Positions 7,755 to 14,700 of a stretch of 15,360 nt of DNA are shown piece by piece. The DNA lies in NCBI GenBank assembly GCA_900553775.1, contig USEZ01000030.1, forward strand, positions 1-15,360, given 5' to 3'. Within the stretch, counting starts at the first letter, position 1, and each line of letters begins with the position of its first letter. The notes under the pieces were generated by a model. That model did not search any database. It was not told the origin of the DNA and was given only the letters and a program-made list of their open reading frames with translations. Source of the DNA: an uncultured Slackia sp. (GTDB taxonomy: Bacteria; Actinomycetota; Coriobacteriia; Coriobacteriales; Eggerthellaceae). The position numbers and the translations under genes were made by a program.

Positions 7755-7894
7755 TCGATAGAATCGGGGCAGCGGGCGTAGTCCGCATCCGGCTTCGTCG
7801 CGCGTATTCTGCGACCGAGGCCGTATTGTCGCGAAATGCAGATCGGTGCCGTTTGCGCATTCGCGGGGGAATCGAAGCTTATCCGGCCGCCCCT

Positions 7895-7903
7895 TGCTAC
7901 AAT
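7895..7903 (+). promoter_or_regulatory. Extended -10 promoter element TGCTACAAT
   Basis: TGC followed by TACAAT is a good extended -10 element and is identical to the one before the cobalamin riboswitch at 11595-11603. It would start transcription near 7910, giving the mntP-like gene a 5' untranslated region of about 120 bases. No clear -35 is seen, as is common for extended -10 promoters. Confidence 0.5.
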
Positions 7904-8028
7904 GGCCGCTGGCGCTTCGGCGTTTATATCAAGTTGCTGCGGGCGACGGCCTGGCGGGTCGTACGCTGCAATCGGGTTCGGCGCGCGAATGCGTGCGACT
8001 CGGGAGCCTATCTCGAAAGAACATCTTA

Positions 8029-8562
8029 ATGAGCATAGCGGAAATCGTTCTTCTGGGCGTCGCCTTGGCTATGGACGCGTTCGCGGTCACGGTATCGAAT
8101 GCGTTTTGCTATCGCGGCGCATCGCGGGCGCGGTTGTTCGTTCTGCCGATATCGTTCGGCCTGTTCCAGGGGCTTATGCCGGTCCTGGGCTTTTTTCTGG
8201 GCGGCTTCGTCGGCGATATCATCGAGGCGTATGCGGGCGTCGTCACGCTCGTCATTCTGGGCATTATCGGCGGAACCATGATCAAAGAGGGCGCCTGCGC
8301 TTTGCGCGATTTCGAAAAGGATGCGTGCGCGACGAATCTGCCGGCTTCGTGCGCGACCGTGCGGGATCGGCATCGGGGCAGGAGTGTGCCGCCAATATTC
8401 CGTCGGGATTTTCCGGCAATCGTGCGGCGATTGCGAAAGGGGAGGAAAGGCACATGGCAGGACGTGTATTCATCACGGGCGACACGCACGGCCCGAGCGA
8501 GATACGCAGGCTCAATACGACGTTTGCGATCGGCGATGCGCTCGATGAAAACGACTATCTGA
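8029..8562 (+). CDS. MntP-like manganese exporter, N-terminal half only (probably truncated)
   Basis: The first 95 or so residues match the first half of MntP (DUF204), an inner-membrane Mn2+ exporter. TM1 carries the signature VALAMDAFAVTVSNAF with Asp16, TM2 is about 37-60 and TM3 about 66-86, ending GGTMIKEG. Intact MntP has about 190 residues made of two such three-helix repeats, the second with its own Asp motif. Here that second repeat is absent. After residue 100 the frame becomes Arg-rich and non-hydrophobic and runs 109 bases into the metallophosphoesterase gene before a stop at residue 178. None of the other frames in 8320-8453 shows the missing helices, so a frameshift does not explain it; an internal deletion does. 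The ribosome binding site is weak (GAAAGA at 8015-8020). It may be a decayed gene or a half-size transporter working as a dimer. Confidence 0.6.
   Translation: MSIAEIVLLGVALAMDAFAVTVSNAFCYRGASRARLFVLPISFGLFQGLMPVLGFFLGGFVGDIIEAYAGVVTLVILGIIGGTMIKEGACALRDFEKDACATNLPASCATVRDRHRGRSVPPIFRRDFPAIVRRLRKGRKGTWQDVYSSRATRTARARYAGSIRRLRSAMRSMKTTI
8439..8450 (+). promoter_or_regulatory. Strong ribosome binding site fixing the metallophosphoesterase start
   Basis: GGGGAGGAAAGG lies 3 bases before the ATG at 8454, within the tail of the mntP-like frame. It identifies 8454 as the start although the frame is open much further upstream. Confidence 0.7.
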
Positions 8563-9188
8563 TCGTGTGCGGCGATTTCGGATTGGTGTGGGCCGACCGC
8601 TCGAAATACGCCTATTGGCTGCGCTGGCTGGAGAAAAAGCCGTTCACCACGTTGTTTATCGACGGCAACCACGAGAATTTCGACATGCTCGATTCCATGG
8701 AGGAGCAACGCTGGCACGGCGGGCTCGTGCATCGCGTGAACGATTCGGTCATCCACTTGATGCGCGGGCAGGTGTTCGACATCGCCGGCCGCACGTTTTT
8801 CTGCATGGGCGGCGCGCAATCGGTCGACAAGGCCCGCCGCACGCCGCATAAAAGCTGGTGGCCGCAGGAGATGCCCTCGGCCGACGAGCGCGCGGCCGCA
8901 CGGGAGGCGCTTGGGCGGCGCGGCTGGCGAATCGATTACGTGCTTACCCATTGTGCGGCGGGCACTGTGCAGTATCGGCTGAACCCGACGTATGAAAACG
9001 ACGACCTCACGCGCTTTCTTTCCGAAGTCGAACGAAGGCTCGAATACCGCCATTGGTTTTTCGGCCATTACCACGAAGACCGCGCCATCGGCGAGTGGCA
9101 GACGGCGGTGTTCGAAGATGTGATTGAAATCGTGCCGTCCGATGGCGGCGATACGCTGCATCGTGTCTTCGATTTGTCGCGGCCGTAG
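8454..9188 (+). CDS. Calcineurin-like metallophosphoesterase
   Basis: The 244-residue cytoplasmic protein has the metal-ligand motifs of the calcineurin-like phosphoesterase fold in order: GDTHG (9-13), CGDFG (about 40-44), DGNHE (about 74-78), THCA (about 165-168) and GHYHEDR near the C-terminus. These bind a two-metal centre that hydrolyses phosphomono- or diesters. The stretch EKKPFTTLFIDGNHENFDML followed by HLMRGQVF is typical of a group of stand-alone phosphoesterases in Firmicutes and Actinobacteria with no defined substrate. The start is set by the ribosome binding site at 8439-8450. Its 5' end overlaps the out-of-frame tail of the truncated mntP-like ORF, so the two may share a transcript. 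Confidence 0.9.
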   Translation: MAGRVFITGDTHGPSEIRRLNTTFAIGDALDENDYLIVCGDFGLVWADRSKYAYWLRWLEKKPFTTLFIDGNHENFDMLDSMEEQRWHGGLVHRVNDSVIHLMRGQVFDIAGRTFFCMGGAQSVDKARRTPHKSWWPQEMPSADERAAAREALGRRGWRIDYVLTHCAAGTVQYRLNPTYENDDLTRFLSEVERRLEYRHWFFGHYHEDRAIGEWQTAVFEDVIEIVPSDGGDTLHRVFDLSRP

Positions 9189-9302
9189 AACCGCGCTGCC
9201 CTTTGCATAATCGGCGCACGGCTTCGCGCATGCGCGTGCTGCGCGGCGGGCAGGTCGTTTCCGGCGTGGGCTCTTTCGGCGAACTGTGTGAGGGAAATGA
9301 GC

Positions 9303-10433
9303 CTATCCGGCCAACGTCATGCAGGCGACAGCCAGGGCTATGGTCAGCGCCGATGGCCCGACGATGCAGGCCCATGCGGCAGGGCGGCCGAAATTGAGGG
9401 TCCATCCGACGCCGAAGCGTTCGGGAAGCCAGATGCTCGGGTCGTCGGGATTGCAATAAAAGACGCCGAGCTTCCAGTGGGCGTCGTCGTCGGCGGGCAT
9501 GGAATCGTCTTCGCTGCGCGTCTGCATGCGCCGTAAGAGCCGCGACCCCGATTGGCCGTAGACCAACGAGAGGGCGATGCTGCCGACAAGCACGGGAATG
9601 CAGGCGATCGCGATGACGGCCCCGCATTGGTCGAGCGTCATCACGCCCGCCGACGACAGCATGAATCCGATGCCTATCGCGCTCGTCAGGCATAATCCCG
9701 TGACAAGCAGAAAGATGCTCTGCGCACGGGCGAACAGGCCGTATGCCAAAGCCGAAGCCGCGGGGGCGTTCGGGTCGCTCGGTCGTTTGGAGCATGTCAT
9801 GGCCCAATGCGAGAAAGTGAACGCCGCCGCCATGAACGCGACGAGGCCCACGGGAAACCCGAACACCACGCCGATGCTTTTCGGCGCGAAGCGGTTCACG
9901 TTGCCGGCGAAGTCGGCGTGCATGGGAATCGTATCGGGCATGGAAGGATATGCGATGATCCCGATGGCGATGACGATGAGCGCGACGGGAAGATAGAGCA
10001 GGTTCCAGACGAGCGGTATCGCATGGGGCATGTCGCCTTCGACGATGACGGCAGCCGCCATGCGCTGCTCGGCCTGCCAATCCCGTTTGCGCTTGATCGC
10101 CATGACCTGCTTGCGCGCCTTCAGCATGAAGGCGAAAGGAATCAGCGTGCAGGAAAGCGTTGCCGCGACAAGCGTCGCCGTGAATGCATCGGCGTGGGAT
10201 TGCGCCTGCGCGCCGACGCCGGCCGTGACGGCGCCGGCGATCGCCGACACGATAAGGCAGCGTATCGCAAAGCGGCGCTTGATCGCGCGGATCTGCGCGT
10301 CGTTTTGGGCCGATGGGGGAACGGTGACGCCGAAGCACTCCCGTTTGGGGGTGAGCCACGGCGTCGCCGCCATGGCGATGCCGCAGGCCGGCACGACGGC
10401 GATGAGGAATGCGAATGCGGCCGCCGCTTCCAT
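9303..10433 (-). CDS. DUF1648/DUF5808 multi-pass membrane protein
   Basis: The 376-residue protein has about seven hydrophobic segments. Residues 140-190 match DUF1648, seen in SdpI-type immunity/signalling proteins, with PDTIPMHADFAGNVNRFAPKS after a helix. Residues 317-350 match DUF5808 (DAHWKLGVFYCNPDDPSIWL, then PERFGVGWTLNF), a short soluble motif common in such proteins. The N-terminal FGVTVP near residue 35 is also usual in this group. It is preceded by a GntR/YtrA-type repressor: the stop and start overlap as TGATG, and AAGGAGG sits 4 bases before the ATG, so translation is coupled. A GTG one codon earlier is possible. The precise role is unknown; related modules respond to or protect from membrane-active compounds, which here is inference. 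Confidence 0.85.
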   Translation of the reverse strand: MEAAAAFAFLIAVVPACGIAMAATPWLTPKRECFGVTVPPSAQNDAQIRAIKRRFAIRCLIVSAIAGAVTAGVGAQAQSHADAFTATLVAATLSCTLIPFAFMLKARKQVMAIKRKRDWQAEQRMAAAVIVEGDMPHAIPLVWNLLYLPVALIVIAIGIIAYPSMPDTIPMHADFAGNVNRFAPKSIGVVFGFPVGLVAFMAAAFTFSHWAMTCSKRPSDPNAPAASALAYGLFARAQSIFLLVTGLCLTSAIGIGFMLSSAGVMTLDQCGAVIAIACIPVLVGSIALSLVYGQSGSRLLRRMQTRSEDDSMPADDDAHWKLGVFYCNPDDPSIWLPERFGVGWTLNFGRPAAWACIVGPSALTIALAVACMTLAG

Positions 10434-10939
10434 CACGCCTCCTTCGCACGGCGCATTGCGGATGCGGCCGCGCCTGTCGCGCCGATCGTGTCGCCATCGC
10501 CGTTCACGCCGAGCACGCCCACGGTTCGTTTCGGCCCCGCGATGCCCGGGTCGGCGTAGACGCTTTGCGCCGCCTGGCGGGCGAATGCCACGAACGTTTC
10601 CTGGGCGCCTCCGCGCGCCCGGTGTTCGAGCGCGAGTTTTTGCAGCTCGCAGACAAGGGACGCTCCGGCTTCTTCGCGCTGTTGCTGCGATGCGGCGCCT
10701 TCGGCGTCGGCCACGTAAGCGCCGCTGCGGCCGCGTATGATCAGATAGCCCTCGTCGCGCAGCACGGCATAGGCCTTGTTCGCGGTATGCAGGTTGATGC
10801 CCAGATCGCTTGCCAGGCGTCGCACGCTGGGCAGCCCGTCGCCCGGCAGCAGCTCTTTGCGGGCGATGGCGGCGACAAGCTGGTCGCGAATCTGCAGATA
10901 GAGCGGTGTTTCCGACGATTGGTCGATGCGGATGATCAC
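10433..10939 (-). CDS. GntR-family transcriptional regulator, YtrA type
   Basis: The 168-residue product has an N-terminal winged helix-turn-helix (about 1-72: ETPLYLQIRDQLVAAI, LPSVRRLASDLGINLHT and VLRDEGYLIIRGRSGAYV), the hallmark of GntR regulators. The short C-terminal region lacks a FadR- or HutC-type ligand domain, so it belongs with YtrA-like regulators. These usually autoregulate an operon encoding membrane proteins. The GTG start at 10939 has AAGGAGG (10945-10951) 5 bases away. The next gene overlaps its stop codon. The last 60 residues are Ala/Gly-rich with no clear family match. Confidence 0.9.
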   Translation of the reverse strand: MIIRIDQSSETPLYLQIRDQLVAAIARKELLPGDGLPSVRRLASDLGINLHTANKAYAVLRDEGYLIIRGRSGAYVADAEGAASQQQREEAGASLVCELQKLALEHRARGGAQETFVAFARQAAQSVYADPGIAGPKRTVGVLGVNGDGDTIGATGAAASAMRRAKEA

Positions 10940-10961
10940 GGCGACCTCCTTTACGCCATCT

Positions 10962-10990
10962 ATTATAGGGTCAATGTAACAGCATGCGAA
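10962..10990 (-). promoter_or_regulatory. Promoter of the GntR-DUF1648 operon
   Basis: On the minus strand a perfect TATAAT (10967-10962) lies 17 bases from TTCGCA (10990-10985), a 4/6 match to the -35 consensus. The AT-rich patch stands out from its surroundings. Transcription would start near 10955, only about 15 bases before the GTG. The regulator probably acts here on its own promoter; I could not identify a convincing dyad operator. Confidence 0.7.
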
Positions 10991-11017
10991 CCCTGCGGCA
11001 ATGGGCGCCCGTCTTTT

Positions 11018-11440
11018 CTAATACAAGGGCAGCGCTCCTGTGATCGGGTCGATCTGTTCGGGGTAGAGCGGCTCGAATGCCAGGCAGGTGTAGGTGGGCT
11101 CGCCGTGGAATTCGATGTGGCCCGCATCCTGGATGAGCGCTACGGAAAATCCCGCCTCGCGGCCTTGCCGCGCCACCTCGAGCAGCGCCTCTTCGGAATC
11201 GACGTAGACGCAGATCTTCGCCACGCCGCGGGAGAACCATTCCGAAAGCGGCGTCGTCTCGCGGCCCGCATCGGCAAGCGTCACCCATTCGTCTTCGACG
11301 CGCACATCGTTCAAGCGGTTTTCTTTCGCAAGCGCCATGAGCGTCGCCTCCACGCAGGCGTGTCCCGCCTGGGCGGCGATTTTTCCTTTGCGCATCTTCA
11401 AATCGCGCCTGACCACGATGACCTGCTTCGCGCTGTACAT
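11018..11440 (-). CDS. Pth2-type peptidyl-tRNA hydrolase
   Basis: The 140-residue product matches the PTH2 family (archaeal/eukaryotic type, also scattered in bacteria), which cleaves peptidyl-tRNA to recycle tRNA from aborted translation. The family signature KMRKGKIAAQAGHACVEA is at 15-32, VDSEEALLEVA at 80-90, DAGHIEFHGEPTYTCLAFEP at 105-124, and the conserved end IDPITGALPLY closes the protein. Residues 35-70 are longer than in archaeal Pth2, as in other bacterial members. I chose the ATG at 11440 because AAGGAGG (11450-11456) is 9 bases upstream and the family begins just here; the frame extends upstream to 11560 with unrelated sequence. Whether the usual bacterial Pth is also present elsewhere cannot be seen. 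Confidence 0.88.
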   Translation of the reverse strand: MYSAKQVIVVRRDLKMRKGKIAAQAGHACVEATLMALAKENRLNDVRVEDEWVTLADAGRETTPLSEWFSRGVAKICVYVDSEEALLEVARQGREAGFSVALIQDAGHIEFHGEPTYTCLAFEPLYPEQIDPITGALPLY

Positions 11441-11485
11441 GGCGATCGGCCTCCTTGTCGTTTCGTATCGTTCGTGCGGATGGCA

Positions 11486-11491
11486 AGTGTA
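11486..11491 (-). promoter_or_regulatory. Possible -10 box for the pth2-like gene
   Basis: On the minus strand TACACT, preceded by CGC, resembles the TGCTACAAT elements on the plus strand. It lies about 46 bases ahead of the ATG at 11440. No -35 hexamer is evident. Confidence 0.3.
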
Positions 11492-11506
11492 GCGCGTTTT
11501 GCGGAT

Positions 11507-11520
11507 GCGAGGCGCCTCGC
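11507..11520. repeat. Perfect 14-bp palindrome
   Basis: GCGAGGCGCCTCGC is exactly self-complementary and lies between the two divergent promoters. Such dyads often bind dimeric regulators, but GC-rich genomes also produce them by chance. Confidence 0.5.
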
Positions 11521-11566
11521 CGGGAGGTCTTGCCTGCGCGCGTGTGTGCTCTTGACGCACCGCTTG

Positions 11567-11587
11567 CGCCCGCAGCGGTTGCGGGCG
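11567..11587. repeat. Inverted repeat upstream of the riboswitch promoter
   Basis: CGCCCGCA (11567-11574) pairs with TGCGGGCG (11580-11587) around a 5-base loop. It occupies the -35 region of the TGCTACAAT promoter, so it could be an operator; it could also be chance in GC-rich DNA. Confidence 0.35.
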
Positions 11588-11594
11588 GCCGCGA

Positions 11595-11603
11595 TGCTAC
11601 AAT
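11595..11603 (+). promoter_or_regulatory. Extended -10 promoter element before the cobalamin riboswitch
   Basis: TGCTACAAT, the same nine bases as at 7895-7903, would start transcription near 11610. That is about 15 bases before the first riboswitch stem, the expected arrangement. Confidence 0.6.
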
Positions 11604-11625
11604 AAATCGGATTGTCAATGGCCGT

Positions 11626-11754
11626 GACGGATGCATGTCGCATGCCGGCAAGCAGCGTGCTTGACCGAGGGAAATCGGGGTGGGAATCCCCGGCTATGCC
11701 AGTAACCGTAATTCGCCCGCATCTGCGCGGCGATAAGTCGGAACACCTGCCGTC
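11626..11754 (+). ncRNA. Cobalamin (B12) riboswitch
   Basis: The element shows the conserved order of the cobalamin aptamer. Closing stem GACGG (11626-11630) pairs with CCGTC (11750-11754). A side hairpin CAAGCA-GCG-TGCTTG lies at 11649-11663, followed by AGGGAA. Then come the CGGGG/CCCCG stem with its GGTGGGAAT-type loop, GCCAGTAA in place of the usual ACTGTAA-like core, a TCGCC/GGCGA stem, and finally AAGTCGGAACACCTGCC, which matches the diagnostic 3' box (AGTCnGGAnACCTGCC). These RNAs bind adenosylcobalamin or other cobalamins and usually switch off the gene downstream. The ribosome binding site GAAAGG (11774-11779) follows 20 bases later. CACCT (11744-11748) is complementary to AGGTG (11777-11781), which suggests control of translation. 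Confidence 0.85.
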
Positions 11755-11786
11755 GTGAAAAGGCCCTGGAGAAGAAAGGTGTCCGT

Positions 11787-14700
11787 ATGCACGGAACCAG
11801 CCTCGCCCCGCTTGAAGCGGGCCAAGCGGGCATCGCGCGCAAGCTGCTCGCATTTCTGCTATCGGCCGTTTTGGCCTTATCGCTCACCCCGACGTACGCT
11901 TTCGCCGAAGGCGACGCGACAGGCCTTGACGCCCTCGATGCGGACGGGACTTTCGTGCAGGCGGACGCCGCGTCTTCTCAAGTCGAGGACGCGCCGTCTG
12001 CGCAAGGCGATTCGTCGTCTTCGTCGCCTGAGGCCGAAAAAACCCGCGGCGATGCGCTTGCCGGCGCTTCTTCCGCGGCAGAGCAGGCTCGATCGGGCGA
12101 CGAATCCTCCCGCGCCGCCGCGTCTTCGTCCGCCGGCGCATCCGATGCGCCCCAGGCGCGCGTCGATGCCGCCGTCGCGGCGCTCGACGGGCTTTCCTTC
12201 TACAAGGTGAAGCCGCGCTACGGTATCGACTCCAACATCAACGACGTGCTCGAGGAAAAGCTCGCCGAACTCGGATATGCCGATATCGACGTGCGCACGG
12301 CCGAAGCCGCTCCTTCGCAGACCGACCCTGCCTTCACGGCCGCCATATCGGACGCCTCCGACGACACGAACGGCGCGATCACGTACGCTTCCTACGACCC
12401 GGGCGCGTTTTCGTCGTGGGCGCTTGCGTCGTACCGGTCGTTCTCCCTCGAATTCGTCCTGGCGTATAACGGCGCCGAAGCGCATTGGAAGCAGTCGGGC
12501 AATACCGTGCTCGACTGGGACGAGCATGCCTGCGAGCGCTTGCTCGAGCCGTACGGCGAGGGCGTGGCCGTCGGGTTTGCCGCAGGCGATTCCGCCGATG
12601 CGGTGACGGCCGACATGACGCTTCCGTACAAGGCGAAATCGTCGGACGGAAGCGTGCTTTCGTGGTCGTCGGTCGTGTGGGAGTCTTCCGACGATTCTCT
12701 CGTCGAGATTTCCGGCGGCGGCTATCAGGATTACCGGGCGAAGGTCGTACGCGGCGCATCCGATGCGCAGGTGACGCTGACGGCGAAAGTTTCGATCGTG
12801 ACGAGCGGCGGGCCGCAGGCCTTCGTCGAGCGCACGTTCCCGATCACGGTCAAAGGCGATCTCGCGGCCGTCGAGGGCGAGAAGCAGGAGCTTTCCCGCA
12901 AGCTCGACGCGGCGTTTTCGGCCGATGCGCTGACATACAGCGAAGACGGCGCCGTCGCCGATGCGTCGGCTTTGACGGGCGATATCCAGCTGCCCACCCC
13001 GCGTGCGATCGGCGTCGACGGCAAGTATTACGCGGTTGCATACACGGCCGATTCCGACGTCGTAACGGTGAGCGGATACCGCGGCACCGTGTATCGCGGC
13101 CTGCCGGGAAGCGCGCCTGCCGCGGTGAAGCTGACCGCGACCGTCACCGACAAGAGCAATCCTGCGATTTCGGTCGAAAAGACGATCGAAGCGGCGGCGG
13201 CTCCGCTTGAGGCCGAAGAAATCGACGCCGAGGTCGCATTGATGGATGCGGCCGTCAAAGGCTACGCCGAAGCCATCGCAGACGGCCAGCGCCCGAATGC
13301 GGTGACAGGCGACCTGCATGCTTTTCGCAAGGCGTACCGTGCAAGCGACGGTTCGCTCGCGTGGTCTTACGACGTAAACGATGCGGTCGCAGACGGCATT
13401 TCCCCCGTCGAGCTTCCGGGCGCATCCGAGACGGCGGGCTATCGCCTGCTCAAATCGAGCGTTCCGTCTGTGGTCAAGCATGAAAACCTGGTGGTGACGC
13501 GCCCCGCATACGACACGAAGGTCACGGTGAGCGCGCGTCTTTCGAGCGAGAAATTCGCCCGCTATGCCGAGCGCTATGCCTCCGATTCCGCATGGGGCGC
13601 GAAATTCGCGCAGCTGGCGGCCCGCGACGTGTCGGCGGAGTTCACGGTGCTCGGCACATCGGGAGCCGCCGCCCCGAAGGTGTCCGCGACGCTTTCCGTC
13701 ATCGGCATGGATGCCCAGGGCGCGGCGCAGACGTGGGTCGCCGCCGATACGTATACGCTCGACAACGGCGCCACGGCGGCCGATCTGTCCGACGCCCTGT
13801 TCGCGAAGGCGGGCCTTGCGGCCGATACGGGCACCGGCCAATACGGCTGGTATCTCAACACGATAACCTCGCCCTTCGACGGGCGCGTGCTCGGTTGGAA
13901 CGAGGCGACGGGCGACTACTGGCAGCTGTTCGTCAACGGCGAATACTCCCAGGTAGGCGCAGGCTCTGCGGTTCTAGAGCCGGACGATACGGTGACATGG
14001 GTCTACGGTTCGGACGGCGTGATGCCGCCCGATTCGGGCTCGGGCGACGGCGACGGGGGCGTCGTGGCGAATCCCGACGCGCCGCATCCCGATGTGGACA
14101 GCTCCTGGCCGGGATACATGGCGGGCAATGCCGCGATCGACACCCCCGAAGGGTCGGCCGGAACCGCCACGCAGCAGGCCCAGGAATCGTGGCAGGCCGA
14201 TTTTTCCCAAGACGGAGGGAATCTGAGCGAGCCCATCGTCGTCGATGGAAAGATATTCGTGGCGGCGGGGTCTGCGCTGTACGCGAAAGACGCGAAGACG
14301 GGCGAGACGCTGCATGCCACGCCGCTTGCGGCGCCGATCGATTCGGTCGCGCGCATGGTGTATGCGCAGGGCATGGTCATCGTGCCTTTGTCGGGCGGCC
14401 GTCTTCAGGCGGTCGCGGCGACGGGCGAGACGGGCAAGGCGCTCGCCACCGTATGGCTGACCGAGAAGCTGCCCGCCGCGACGAACGGCTGGGGCGATGA
14501 AATCGCGCAGCAGTCGCTTACCACGCTGACGGTGGACGGCGGCGTTTTGTACTACGGCACGGCGGACGGCGATGCGCCCAACACGGGCTATCTGCTGTGC
14601 GTCGATATCGCCACCGGCGCGGTGGTCTGGAAGAACGCCTCGCCCGATGCCGGCTACTACTGGAGCGGCGCCGGCGTGGCGGGCGACTTCATCGTCATGG

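Larger units (their letters stand above)
7726..8028. other. Intergenic stretch between DUF554 gene and mntP-like gene
   Basis: This 303-base gap holds a hairpin just after the DUF554 stop, a TGCTACAAT promoter element near 7895, and a 5' leader of about 120 bases for the mntP-like gene. I looked for the manganese-sensing yybP-ykoY riboswitch that often precedes mntP and did not find its conserved core. A 97-codon frame across the gap is not convincing. Confidence 0.5.
11441..11786. other. Divergent intergenic region with promoters, palindrome and riboswitch
   Basis: This gap separates the minus-strand pth2-like gene from the plus-strand DUF4430 gene. It holds a possible TACACT -10 for the former (11486-11491, minus), a 14-bp palindrome (11507-11520), a hairpin (11567-11587), a TGCTACAAT promoter element and a cobalamin riboswitch. 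No further protein gene is visible. Confidence 0.6.

Noticed and set aside
7904..8028. Manganese (yybP-ykoY) riboswitch before the mntP-like gene
   Set aside because: Expected from what is known of mntP regulation, but the conserved purine-rich core and paired flanks could not be found in this leader.
7736..8029. 97-codon plus-strand frame between the DUF554 and mntP-like genes, ending TAATG
   Set aside because: It has an acceptable AAGGA ahead of it and touches the next start codon. However, the product is extremely Arg-rich with no motifs, and a hairpin and the TGCTACAAT promoter lie inside it. More likely non-coding.
9225..9236. 12-bp palindrome CGCGCATGCGCG between the convergent genes
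   Set aside because: Composed only of alternating CG-rich dinucleotides and without a T-run on either strand; likely chance in this composition and not a convincing bidirectional terminator.
11877..13841. 654-codon minus-strand open frame opposite the DUF4430 gene
   Set aside because: Arg/Gly-rich with no motifs. The plus-strand frame has a signal peptide, domains and a riboswitch, and is open for 1191 codons.
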